Shown piece by piece: positions 1 to 7,634 of a stretch of 64,000 bases of DNA. The translations under genes and the position numbers were made by a program. Below the pieces are notes generated by a model. It was not told where the DNA came from. It saw only the letters and a list, made by a program, of their open reading frames with translations, and did no database searches. Each line of letters opens with the position of its first letter. Within the stretch, counting starts at the first letter, position 1. Source of the DNA: Aquiflexum sp041751335 (GTDB lineage Bacteria > Bacteroidota > Bacteroidia > Cytophagales > Cyclobacteriaceae); contig NZ_JBGSXS010000148.1 of NCBI RefSeq assembly GCF_041751335.1, positions 8,281 to 72,280 of the forward strand, read 5' to 3'.

Positions 1-85
1 AATAAATCAGTATATTGAGAAATTAAATAATATGAGTTTTCAAAATCTCTTGAATGATTTAAATCGTTATTTATCCTATGAATGA
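1..85 (+). CDS. C-terminal end of an ORF cut by the window edge
   Basis: In the frame starting at base 2 an open reading frame runs from the window edge to TGA at 83-85 (27 residues visible, ending NRYLSYE). It overlaps the start of the next gene by 8 bases, as often seen for co-transcribed small genes. Too little is visible to name it, and a chance open frame cannot be excluded. Confidence 0.3.
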   Translation, partial: INQYIEKLNNMSFQNLLNDLNRYLSYE

Positions 86-302
86 CATATTAGAAAAATA
101 TAATCAGTTGTCACCAGACTATCAGAAACAAGTGAATGATTTCCTTGACTTCATATTGGATAAATCCAAAGATGATAAATCCTTTGAAATGAAAAATTGG
201 AAAAATAAAATTTTGAATATTTCAACTTGGACAGATGAAGACATTAAGTCATTTGATGAAGTACAACAACATTTTAATCAATGGAAAGTTAAAGAATGGT
301 AA
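78..302 (+). CDS. putative antitoxin of a type II toxin-antitoxin pair (DUF2281-like)
   Basis: A 74-residue acidic/helical protein. The N-terminal half (MNDILEKYNQLSPDYQKQVN... DFLDFILDK) resembles DUF2281-type small antitoxins; the C-terminal half carries a W-x-D-E-D-I motif and ends in WKVKEW, the part expected to bind the toxin. Its stop codon overlaps the start of the downstream PIN gene by 7 bases, the usual arrangement of antitoxin before toxin. The role is inferred from size, composition and position. Since the downstream toxin is broken, this antitoxin may now be orphaned or may neutralise a related toxin elsewhere. Confidence 0.6.
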   Translation: MNDILEKYNQLSPDYQKQVNDFLDFILDKSKDDKSFEMKNWKNKILNISTWTDEDIKSFDEVQQHFNQWKVKEW

Positions 303-667
303 TTGATACTGGAATATTTATTGATTTTTTGCGGGCAAAAGACAAATCCAAAACCCAGCTATATGACTTGTCAAATGAAACCAAGATTTTTATCAGTTCC
401 GTCACATTATATGAGCTTTACATTGGAGCAACAAGTCCTCAAAAATGGCTAGATGTAAAAATGCTTACGGAAGATATTCCGGTCCTATCTTTTACAAAAT
501 CCATTTCAGAAAAATCAGCAATGATTTATCAGCAATTATAGAAAGAAAATAAATTGATCGAGTTTAGGGATATTTTTATCGCTGCAACTGCAATGATGAA
601 CGATTTGCCAGTCTTGACGAAAAATAAAAAACACTTTTCAAGAATAAAAGGCTTAATGCTTAAGTAA
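296..667 (+). pseudogene. PIN-domain (VapC-like) toxin interrupted by an in-frame amber stop
   Basis: Translation from ATG 296 gives 81 residues and then TAG at 539-541. The same frame continues with 41 further residues to TAA at 665-667, and this second part is clearly the rest of a PIN domain: it contains the RDIFIAATAM helix with the third acidic residue and the LPVLTKN strand. The N-terminal part holds the first acidic residue (VIDTGIFIDFL, D4) and the second (LYELYIGA). A full read would be about 123 residues, normal for PIN toxins, which act as Mg-dependent ribonucleases. The amber lies where a CAG glutamine codon would need a single change. It is either a loss-of-function mutation, a sequencing error or a read-through codon; the 81-residue product lacks an active-site aspartate and should be inactive. 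Confidence 0.8.
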
Positions 668-759
668 TATCTTTTCGAGGGAATTGGTTGTGATTGGAAT
701 GAAAAATTAATTTCTGTTAAATTTTTACCTGACAACATCAATTTAAGAAAATATTGATT

Positions 760-778
760 TACTTTGTATTTCAAAGTA
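760..778. promoter_or_regulatory. palindromic operator copy 1, upstream of the 787 membrane protein gene
   Basis: TACTTTG-N5-CAAAGTA, a perfect 7-bp inverted repeat with spacer TATTT, ends 8 bases before ATG 787. The same 19-bp sequence occurs as its exact reverse complement at 1712-1730 before the next transcription unit. The winged-helix regulator at 1403 lies between the two sites, so autoregulatory binding is the simplest inference. TACTTTG also resembles a Bacteroidota -7 box. Confidence 0.6.
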
Positions 779-786
779 CTTTTAAA

Positions 787-1401
787 ATGAAAAATGCTGA
801 AAAAGAATTAGCCGAGATCAAATCCATGATGGAGCGGAGTACCCGCTTTCTGTCATTGAGCGGGCTGTCCGGAGTATTGGCCGGAATCTATGCCCTTATA
901 GGTGCCACCATTGCTTATTTATGGATTTATTTCCCGAATCCACCTTATGGATTTCGTACCACCTTTATTGATGATTCCGTTGTTTTCCCCAAACTCATTG
1001 TATTGGCTTTAATCATTTTATCGCTGTCTGTAGGAAGTGCATACCTACTTAGTCAAAAGAAAAGTAAACGCATCGCCACCAAGCTTTGGAATCCGGCAGG
1101 AAAGCGATTCTTACAGGCCCTGTTCATTCCGGTATTGGTCGGAGGGATTTTTTGTTTGGCCTTAGTACTTAGGGGTTATCTGATTGTGGTCGCACCTGCC
1201 ACATTGATTTTCTACGGCTTAGCTTTGGTCAATGCCTCCCAATTCACACTGGGTGACATCAAATATTTGGGATATGGCCAACTGATTCTAGGGATTATCT
1301 CTGCTTTCTTTCCAGGTTATGGATTGATCACTTGGGCGCTTGGTTTTGGTGTGTTACATGTGATTTATGGATCGATGATGTATTATAAATACGACCGATA
1401 A
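787..1401 (+). CDS. multi-pass inner-membrane protein paired with a winged-helix regulator
   Basis: 204 residues from ATG 787; an ATG at 754 in the same frame would put the first 11 residues across the operator, so 787 is preferred. An N-terminal amphipathic stretch (NAEKELAEIKSMMERSTRF) precedes about five to six membrane helices, the first near residues 25-50. The hydrophobic helices contain many small residues. The next gene starts one base after its stop, so the two are co-transcribed; such a membrane protein next to a small winged-helix regulator is a recurrent Bacteroidota pair. Biochemical function is unknown. The palindromic operator at 760-778 suggests repression by its partner. Confidence 0.75.
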   Translation: MKNAEKELAEIKSMMERSTRFLSLSGLSGVLAGIYALIGATIAYLWIYFPNPPYGFRTTFIDDSVVFPKLIVLALIILSLSVGSAYLLSQKKSKRIATKLWNPAGKRFLQALFIPVLVGGIFCLALVLRGYLIVVAPATLIFYGLALVNASQFTLGDIKYLGYGQLILGIISAFFPGYGLITWALGFGVLHVIYGSMMYYKYDR

Positions 1402-1402
1402 C

Positions 1403-1696
1403 GTGAAGGGGAATTACGACAAAGCGTTTGAAAATGTCATCCGGCTGCGGATTATGTCCATTCTGATGGTCAATGAGCAGTTCGATTTTAACTCATTCAA
1501 AGAGCTGTTGGAAGTTACGGACGGCAACCTTGCCTCTCACTTAAAAAATCTTGAAAATTCATCATATATCATGGTAGAAAAATCATTTCAAGGCAGAAAG
1601 CCATTGACCAATTATTCGGCTACAAATGCTGGCAAAGAGGCTTTCAAATCACACCTGGAGTTTCTGGAAAATCTAATCAAGGAAAATAAACCTTAA
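1403..1696 (+). CDS. winged-helix transcriptional regulator (HTH_34-like)
   Basis: 97 residues starting at GTG 1403, one base after the preceding stop. The fold is a compact winged helix: helix VIRLRIMSILMVNEQFDF, recognition region ELLEVTDGNLASHLKNLE, and a wing with the motif GRKPLTNYSATNAG, which is diagnostic of the ArsR/MarR-like HTH_34 regulators. No metal-binding cysteines or ligand domain are present, so its signal is unknown. Identical palindromes in mirror orientation flank this unit at 760-778 and 1712-1730 and are the likely binding sites. It probably controls its own operon and the 1769 unit. Confidence 0.85.
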   Translation: MKGNYDKAFENVIRLRIMSILMVNEQFDFNSFKELLEVTDGNLASHLKNLENSSYIMVEKSFQGRKPLTNYSATNAGKEAFKSHLEFLENLIKENKP

Positions 1697-1711
1697 AAAA
1701 ATTTAAATACT

Positions 1712-1730
1712 TACTTTGAAATACAAAGTA
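1712..1730. promoter_or_regulatory. palindromic operator copy 2, upstream of the 1769 unit
   Basis: TACTTTG-N5-CAAAGTA with spacer AAATA; the whole 19 bp is the exact reverse complement of the site at 760-778. It lies 16 bases after the regulator stop codon and 38 bases before ATG 1769. This is the natural place for an operator shared by both units. Confidence 0.6.
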
Positions 1731-1768
1731 CTTTCAATTAATCAAAATACTAGAAAACAAACAAAACT

Positions 1769-2092
1769 ATGAATCCTTCATCTTCAATCCATCCATTGTC
1801 CATCAAAGAATTGCTTATTCCTGCCGCCCTCGGTGCTAGCCTTCCTTTGGCTTGCCTGCTGTTCTTGATCCTAACCAAAGAGGATATCTTCGAATCCTGG
1901 ATGTATTTCCCGCTCACCATTATTCCAATCGGTGGAGCATTTGCTGGAGCGTTTTTCTACCTGATGGGTTTCCACTGGTTTCCTGCTGGAAACAGGAAGC
2001 TTATAGCCATCATTTTCAGCACCATACTATACTTCGGGGCGATTTGGATCAGTGCGGTAATGGCTTTCGCAGTCACAGGACATTGGGATTGA
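1769..2092 (+). CDS. small three-helix membrane protein, function unknown
   Basis: 107 residues with three predicted membrane helices (about residues 16-35, 46-66 and 78-100), the second glycine-rich (IPIGGAFAGAFFYLMGF). Similar short proteins in Bacteroidota are often labelled potassium transporter KefB, but nothing here supports that activity. It follows the second palindromic operator, so it is probably in the regulon of the 1403 regulator. A co-transcribed DoxX-like gene follows 60 bases downstream. Confidence 0.65.
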   Translation: MNPSSSIHPLSIKELLIPAALGASLPLACLLFLILTKEDIFESWMYFPLTIIPIGGAFAGAFFYLMGFHWFPAGNRKLIAIIFSTILYFGAIWISAVMAFAVTGHWD

Positions 2093-2152
2093 TCACCAGC
2101 AATAAAACATCAACCCTAACTTCTTTTTCAAAAAATTGAAATTCAAAGGTAA

Positions 2153-2878
2153 ATGACACTACTCAGTATTTCCTCAACTTTGGAGGGGTATTATATCAAA
2201 ATCAAGCAAAATCGATGGCATTGGATATTTTCCATCCTTTGCAGATTTCTATTGGCCTATGCATTCATTGTAGCAGGCATGGTAAAAATCCTAGGGGAAA
2301 GATTTGCAAGTGGATTGTCGGAATTACATCCCATGGGAGCCTATCTGGAAGCATTGCATCACACGGGATTTTATTACACGTTTATCGGAGTCGCCCAAGT
2401 TATAGCAGGGGTATTTTTATTAATTCCCGGCACTGTGCTCTTAGGCGCTTTATTGTACTTACCTATTATTGTTAATATTTGGATTCTTTCCTTTGCAGTT
2501 CGATTTGAAGGTTCTATTGTGAGCTCACCTTTGATGGTTTTGGCCAATCTTTACATCCTAGCTTGGCATTTTGATAAATTGAAATACATCTTTCCATTTA
2601 GCCGCTTTTCCAAAAAAGTAACCTTGCCTAAACCAAATAAATATGAATACAAATTCCCCTTTCTGTTTTTTATCGGGGTGATTTCTATTATGGGTTTTAC
2701 CGTTTGGTTTGCAAATTATGGATATCAAGTGATGCCCAGAAATTCCTTGGAAGATTGTAAATCCCAATTTATTAATACCGATTATGAGCAAGTGGGAATA
2801 GAGATTTGCGAATGTATTCATGTCTCAGGCAAACCCCTAAACGAATGTTTGGAAAATCTTGAAAAAAGTAAGCTATAA
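2153..2878 (+). CDS. DoxX-like integral membrane protein with a cysteine-containing C-terminal tail
   Basis: 241 residues. Residues about 23-150 form the four-helix DoxX/MauE-like bundle, with the typical first helix ending in AGMVKI and a second helix GVAQVIAGVFLLIP. A fifth helix lies near residues 165-185. It is followed by a tail of about 50 residues with four cysteines (DCKS, CEC, ECLE), probably outside the cytoplasm. DoxX relatives are associated with quinone- or thiol-linked redox functions, but the substrate is not visible here. The tail resembles small Bacteroidota helical C-x-C modules and is not part of ordinary DoxX proteins. Confidence 0.65.
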   Translation: MTLLSISSTLEGYYIKIKQNRWHWIFSILCRFLLAYAFIVAGMVKILGERFASGLSELHPMGAYLEALHHTGFYYTFIGVAQVIAGVFLLIPGTVLLGALLYLPIIVNIWILSFAVRFEGSIVSSPLMVLANLYILAWHFDKLKYIFPFSRFSKKVTLPKPNKYEYKFPFLFFIGVISIMGFTVWFANYGYQVMPRNSLEDCKSQFINTDYEQVGIEICECIHVSGKPLNECLENLEKSKL

Positions 2879-2944
2879 AACGACTATGAAGAATGGCTTT
2901 TTAATAAAATAACCTAAATCCAACTACCTTAAACTTACAAGAAC

Positions 2945-4189
2945 ATGCATGAAGAAATCATTACCCATATCGAAGATCCGGCATACCTGGAAACTCTTTA
3001 CAGAAAAAATAAATCTGACTTCAAAAAGTCTTTTGACCGGGTTTATCCAGAAGTCCAGGGCAATAAGCTAGCTGAATTTTGGCAAGAAAGACTAAGCTAC
3101 GAATCCGATTCCATCTTTTGGGGAACCAAGAATGAACTATGGTTAGTAGCACTGCTCTCCCTTATTGCTGGAATATTCATCAAATTTCCCGCAATCTTCT
3201 CCATTGATGAGGAATTCTTTTATCCAAGGAATACCAGCATCATTGCCCTCACTGCTTTAACAGCCTATTTTGTCAAAAATAACAAATTACCTGCTAACAA
3301 AATTTTCATGATTGCCGCTGTTGTTTTGATCAGTTTAGTGTTCATCAATTCACTTCCAAATAACCCCGAAAGCAACACTTTGATTTTGGCCTGCATCCAT
3401 TTGCCACTGGTGCTATGGGGAATGTTTGGATTTTCATTTTTGGGCAATGAACCTCGAAATTATCTGAAAAGACTTGAATTCCTTAGGTTCAATGGGGATT
3501 TGGCGGTCATGTCAGGGCTTTTGCTGATCGCAGGTGGATTGATGACCGGCATTACTTTGGGATTATTTGAATTGATAGGATTAAAGATTGAAGAATTTTA
3601 TTTTCAATATATCGTGATTTTCGGGCTGCCCATGGTCCCTGTTGTTGCTGCTTTTCTAACCCAAAATAATCCTCAATTGGTAAATAAAGTCTCTCCTGTC
3701 ATTGCCAAACTGTTCAGTCCTTTGGTTTTAGTGATGCTTGTTGTGTATTTATCTGCCATTGTCATCTCTGGAAAGGACCCATATAACGACCGGGAATTTC
3801 TTTTGATTTTCAATCTGCTATTGATTGGTGTAATGGCATTGATCTTTTTTTCTGTTGCAGAAAGTGCTAACAGGAATAAAAATCAATTCGGAACTTGGAT
3901 TCTTCTATTCTTGGCTGTGGTTACTACAGTGGTAAATCTAATCGCACTCTCAGCAATTATCTACCGTATTTCGGAATGGGGAATTTCCCCTAACAGGATA
4001 GCTGTTCTTGGTGCCAATGCATTGATGCTAATCCATCTGCTGATTGTTGCAAAAAATCTAACGAAAACGGTCTTGCACAAAAGTGAAATATCAACGGTTG
4101 GAAAATCAATCGTCCAATATATTCCGATTTACATGGTTTGGGCTATTTTGATGGTTTTTATACTTCCTCTTATTTTTGGATTTCAATAA
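2945..4189 (+). CDS. DUF4153-family polytopic membrane protein
   Basis: 414 residues. A soluble N-terminal stretch of about 55 residues (HEEIITHIEDPAYLETLYR) precedes roughly ten membrane helices, the layout of DUF4153 proteins. The conserved loop GNEPRNYLKRLEFLRFNGD sits near the middle. Family function is unknown. The gene is followed immediately by a strong terminator and is probably the last gene of the run beginning at 1769, although a 66-base gap precedes it. Confidence 0.75.
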   Translation: MHEEIITHIEDPAYLETLYRKNKSDFKKSFDRVYPEVQGNKLAEFWQERLSYESDSIFWGTKNELWLVALLSLIAGIFIKFPAIFSIDEEFFYPRNTSIIALTALTAYFVKNNKLPANKIFMIAAVVLISLVFINSLPNNPESNTLILACIHLPLVLWGMFGFSFLGNEPRNYLKRLEFLRFNGDLAVMSGLLLIAGGLMTGITLGLFELIGLKIEEFYFQYIVIFGLPMVPVVAAFLTQNNPQLVNKVSPVIAKLFSPLVLVMLVVYLSAIVISGKDPYNDREFLLIFNLLLIGVMALIFFSVAESANRNKNQFGTWILLFLAVVTTVVNLIALSAIIYRISEWGISPNRIAVLGANALMLIHLLIVAKNLTKTVLHKSEISTVGKSIVQYIPIYMVWAILMVFILPLIFGFQ

Positions 4190-4233
4190 AAAAAGCCAGA
4201 AAACCTACCAATAGGAAGGTCTTCTGGCTTTTT
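4190..4233. terminator. bidirectional intrinsic terminator
   Basis: The arms AAAAAGCCAGAA (4190-4201) and TTCTGGCTTTTT (4222-4233) are perfect complements, with a further inner pairing of ACCT and AGGT. T runs flank the stem in both directions, so it can end both the DUF4153 gene and the convergent reductase gene at 4261. Confidence 0.9.
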
Positions 4234-4260
4234 ACCTTCAGGTTGACTAAACATCATTTA

Positions 4261-4926
4261 TTATTTCTCAAAAACAATTCCTTCCGGGTTGGCCCCAAGT
4301 TCTTCCAAACTTAGACTGATTGCCTTGACCATACCTTCCGGTCCACAAACATAAAACTCCTGTGAAAAATCGGTTACATTTTCTTTAAGAAAATTCTTGT
4401 CTATCCGACCATATTTATGGCCCACCTTCACTTCTTGATCCAAAACTGAAATAAAATCCTTCCCTAATAAATCACTGAAATAGGATTCAAGGATTACATC
4501 TTTGCCTGTTTTGTTGGCGAAAAACAAACGGTTTCCTTTTATTTCACCTTTGGATTGGAGCGATCTGATTATGGATATAAATGGAGTGATACCTGCACCA
4601 CCTGCTATAAATGTACCTTTACCTTTATATTGAATAGCTCCCCAAGCATCATCAATCAATAACTCATCTCCAATGGAAAGGGTCTCCAATTTCTTAGTGA
4701 CCCCATCGTGGTCCCGATAAGATTTGATCACAAATTCCAAATGCTCCTCTTCTGGTAAAGAGGTAAATGTAAATGGTCGTTTTTCTTCTTTCCAACCTTC
4801 TTGGTTGATCGCCACCTCGGTAGCCTGTCCGGGTAAAAAATCATAATCAGCAGGCTTATTGGTTTTGAACAGTTTCACATCGTGGGTAATCCTTTGAATA
4901 TTCAAAATTTCAACTATATCTGACAT
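4261..4926 (-). CDS. FAD/NAD(P)-binding ferredoxin-reductase-type oxidoreductase
   Basis: 221 residues from ATG 4926. The open frame extends 24 codons further upstream, but MSDIVEILNIQ matches the first beta strand of the family. FAD-binding motif R50-P-F-T near residues 50-53; NAD(P)-binding loop GGAGITP at about 109-115; CGPEGM near the C-terminus. There is no 2Fe-2S ferredoxin domain, so it is a stand-alone reductase module that shuttles electrons between NAD(P)H and an unidentified partner. It is a single gene ending at the shared terminator; the accessory scar lies upstream. Confidence 0.85.
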   Translation of the reverse strand: MSDIVEILNIQRITHDVKLFKTNKPADYDFLPGQATEVAINQEGWKEEKRPFTFTSLPEEEHLEFVIKSYRDHDGVTKKLETLSIGDELLIDDAWGAIQYKGKGTFIAGGAGITPFISIIRSLQSKGEIKGNRLFFANKTGKDVILESYFSDLLGKDFISVLDQEVKVGHKYGRIDKNFLKENVTDFSQEFYVCGPEGMVKAISLSLEELGANPEGIVFEK

Positions 4927-5030
4927 GTTTTTATCTTTTGGTTCTATTATAGTAAACGTCTCACTGAGATATTGTTTGATTTTATTTCCACCAGACAATA
5001 TTCTAAGACTCTTTCATTTTCTTTTACTTT

Positions 5031-5231
5031 CCATGGGGCATATTAGTTTTAATGTCACCAAACATATCAAGGGTTAATTGGGACATGATAGAAATTTCAT
5101 CGGGGAAGGTTATCGTTCAATGATACCAGGCATCCAGCTTTATGGTCAGTGTGCATTGGATGAGTTTGTCTTTGAGGACTTTTTGGTATCAACAGCAAGA
5201 ACTCCATTATACAAACATAACACTATTCAAA
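5031..5231 (+). pseudogene. decayed, internally deleted duplicate of the RemB/Wzi-like gene
   Basis: Bases 5031-5124 align without gaps to 6431-6524 of the intact downstream gene (offset 1400), including the coding stretch GHDRNFIGEGYRSM. From 5126 the match jumps to 6862 (offset 1736), so about 336 bases are missing, and it then continues through the segment encoding YGQ-ALDEFVF to about 5231. Stop codons and frame changes disrupt reading. It is therefore a relic of a tandem duplication of the 5788 gene and encodes no functional protein. Confidence 0.85.
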
Positions 5232-5741
5232 ATTGGTCAAAAATTCCAAGGCATTCAAATGCCTGATACCTTCCCAATCCCCTGTCCCAAAAGGATCGTT
5301 CCAAGTCACTACATATTTCGGATAATTATCTTCAATTAACACCAGATTTCCCAATTCCCTTTGTTTGGTGCATTCCTCCACCATCGACAGAGTCACTTGA
5401 AAATACATTTTTACTCCTTCTTTCTCAGCTACAAAATCAACCTCTTTATCTCCCAATTTACCAACAAAAACAGAATACCCTTTCCTTTTTAGGTGTAAAT
5501 AGACAAGGTTTTCCAAAAGTTTATGTAAATCCCTCGCAGGATTAAATGACCTAATAGCATTCTGTAATCCCAAATCTTCGTAATAATATTTTTCTCTTAC
5601 TTCGGAAATTTTCAGTCCCCCTATCTCAGACCTCGGAACTTTATGAACTATATAAGCATTGGTAAGGGCATATAAATAGTTGATGATTCCAGGGACTGAA
5701 ATATTAATTTTTTGAGATTTTAAATATTTATGGATATTCAT
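5223..5741 (-). pseudogene. C-terminal fragment of a DUF4143 AAA ATPase
   Basis: 172 residues that match only the C-terminal half of the ATP-binding/DUF4143 family: YLKSQKINIS, LTNAYIVHKVPR, YYYEDLGLQNA, the signature FNPARDLHKLLENLVYLHL, and the nuclease-like KLGDKEVDFVAEKEG strand with QVTLSM. Full-length members have about 400 residues with an N-terminal P-loop; here the ATPase domain is absent and the upstream DNA is occupied by the start of the RemB/Wzi-like gene. The end overlaps the relic at 5031-5231. I read it as a stranded fragment of an accessory gene. Expression of the fragment from its internal ATG cannot be excluded. Confidence 0.75.
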
Positions 5742-5787
5742 TTTACTTTACTTTTTTTAGCTTTACAGCGATTTAGCTTCACCCCGT

Positions 5788-7494
5788 ATGAAAAAAGAAT
5801 TGGTTTTCGCTTTTTCCTTATTGCTACTTTTTGGCTCGCAATCATATGGGCAAGGTGCCTATGTCCCTTACAATCGGGATTATTACCATATGATAGAAAG
5901 ATATGAGATCAAAAACGGTAAAAACAATGAGAGTTTCCAGACAGGTTTCAAACCCTTTAGAAGGGATCATTTAGCTGGATTCTTGGATTCATTGGATTAT
6001 GTTCCTTCACAAGAGGCGTTGGTACATTTTTCCCATGCAGACCAATTTAATTTCGATTATCTGAGAAAGGACAATTGGGAATTTGTCAGCTGGGAAACAG
6101 CAGATTCCAAAAATCCGATATTCAAAAAGCTCTACAGAAAACCCTCAGACTTTTTACACTATCGAGATGAAGTTTTTGATGTTCATCTCAACCCTGTACT
6201 TTACCTATCTGCAGGATTTGAACCGGGACAGGAAAATATGCGGTTCAGAAATTCGAGAGGTGTGGAACTTAGGGGAAGCATTGATAGAAAAGTGGCATTT
6301 TACTCCTACTTCACCACAACACAGACTATTTTCCCTTCTTGGGTTAAAGAATATACCGAGCTTAACGGGGCAGTTCCGGGAGAAGGATTTTGGAAAAGAT
6401 ACGATGGTGAGGGCTATGGTTATTTCTCAGCCATGGGGCATATCAGCTTTAATGTCACCAAACATATTGAGGCCCAATTGGGGCATGATAGAAATTTCAT
6501 CGGGGAAGGTTACCGATCTATGATCTTATCTGATTTTTCCAACCCGTATGCTTTTGTCAAGATCAACACCAAAATCTGGCGGTTCCAACTGACCAACCTA
6601 TGGGCTCAGCAAACTGCTGACATCATCCTTGATGGTCAGGGAAGACCAACAGATGGACGGTATCCACAAAAATGGTTTTCGCTATACCGATTGGGTACCA
6701 ATATTGGAAAAAACTTCAATTTGGGCTTATTCCAATCGGTGATGAAAAACCAGTTTGATTGGAATTACCTGAATCCCATTATTTTCTACAGATGGGTGGA
6801 ACATCAATTGGGCACGCCGGATAAGGTGATGATGGGCACAGATTTCAAATGGAATTTTACTCCTGGCATGCAGCTATACGGGCAGTTTGCTTTGGATGAA
6901 TTTGTCTTTGGGGAATTTTTTGGAATCGATGGGAAAAACTCCATCAGGAACAAACATGCCATTCAAACCGGATACAAATACATAGAAGTCTTTGGCGCAA
7001 GGAACTTGGACCTTCAATTGGAATACAATCAGGTAAGACCTTATACCTTCCAGGAAAAATTCGATTTACAATCCTACACCAATTACCGGACCCCACTGAC
7101 ACATCCATTGGGTGCCAACTTCAGGGAAGTGATCGGGATACTCAGATATCAGCCTGAATTCTTGCCAAGACTGTTTGGGACATTTACAGGGCTATATCAG
7201 TTTTATGGGGATGATCCTTCCCCTGATGTAAATTATGGCAAAAATCTCCTTAAAAACAGAACCAATCCTAACACAGGAATCGGTCTTTTCGGCAATGTAA
7301 TCGGTCAGGGAATAGAAAACAGGGTAGCCATGGCCAATCTCAACCTCAGCTACATGATCAAGCAGAATGTTTTTTTGGATTTCAGCCAAAGTTACAGAAG
7401 AAGAACCGCACAGGATTTATCAGCTCCGGAATCCACAACTTTCACCCAGTTTTCTTTGAGGATGAATATGGTGAGGAATGATTTTAATTATTGA
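5788..7494 (+). CDS. RemB/Wzi-like outer-membrane beta-barrel protein
   Basis: 568 residues with a signal peptide (MKKELVFAFSLLLLFGSQSYG, cleavage before QG). The mature protein has the hallmarks of capsule-assembly Wzi/RemB-type barrels of Bacteroidota: YNRDYYHMIERYEI near the start, GHDRNFIGEGYRSM in the middle, and alternating aromatic strands to the C-terminus. Homologues are linked to gliding motility (RemB) or surface polysaccharide attachment, so cell-surface location is likely while the exact role is not. A TAGCTTTA box at 5758-5765 is a possible -7 element. A broken copy of this gene lies just upstream. Confidence 0.75.
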   Translation: MKKELVFAFSLLLLFGSQSYGQGAYVPYNRDYYHMIERYEIKNGKNNESFQTGFKPFRRDHLAGFLDSLDYVPSQEALVHFSHADQFNFDYLRKDNWEFVSWETADSKNPIFKKLYRKPSDFLHYRDEVFDVHLNPVLYLSAGFEPGQENMRFRNSRGVELRGSIDRKVAFYSYFTTTQTIFPSWVKEYTELNGAVPGEGFWKRYDGEGYGYFSAMGHISFNVTKHIEAQLGHDRNFIGEGYRSMILSDFSNPYAFVKINTKIWRFQLTNLWAQQTADIILDGQGRPTDGRYPQKWFSLYRLGTNIGKNFNLGLFQSVMKNQFDWNYLNPIIFYRWVEHQLGTPDKVMMGTDFKWNFTPGMQLYGQFALDEFVFGEFFGIDGKNSIRNKHAIQTGYKYIEVFGARNLDLQLEYNQVRPYTFQEKFDLQSYTNYRTPLTHPLGANFREVIGILRYQPEFLPRLFGTFTGLYQFYGDDPSPDVNYGKNLLKNRTNPNTGIGLFGNVIGQGIENRVAMANLNLSYMIKQNVFLDFSQSYRRRTAQDLSAPESTTFTQFSLRMNMVRNDFNY

Positions 7495-7503
7495 GAGCAC
7501 AAT

Positions 7504-7552
7504 CCGCCGCGGCGGACGAGTTGAACAATGTACCAAGTACCAAGTACCAAGA
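7504..7552 (+). repeat. GC-rich palindrome followed by three TACCAAG units
   Basis: TCCGCCGCGGCGGA (7504-7517) is a perfect 14-bp palindrome, strikingly GC-rich for this region. Fourteen bases later TACCAAG is repeated three times in tandem (7532-7552). No coding potential is seen. It may be a dispersed intergenic repeat. Confidence 0.5.
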
Positions 7553-7634
7553 TAAGCGGAATTAGACCTTATTCGGATTTGAAACTTGAATTGAGTTATA
7601 TTCCTTAACTTGCGCGAAAATCAGAAAATAGAGC

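Noticed and set aside
754..786. Longer N-terminus for the 787 membrane protein from ATG 754
   Set aside because: The extra codons run through the palindromic operator and add hydrophobic residues unlike the charged start beginning at 787.
5078..5339. Two short open frames over the relic region
   Set aside because: They are chance frames across the decayed duplicate; the nucleotide match to the intact gene explains the sequence better.
6083..6523. Overlapping open frame inside the RemB/Wzi-like gene
   Set aside because: It is fully nested in a well-supported gene and lacks recognisable protein character.
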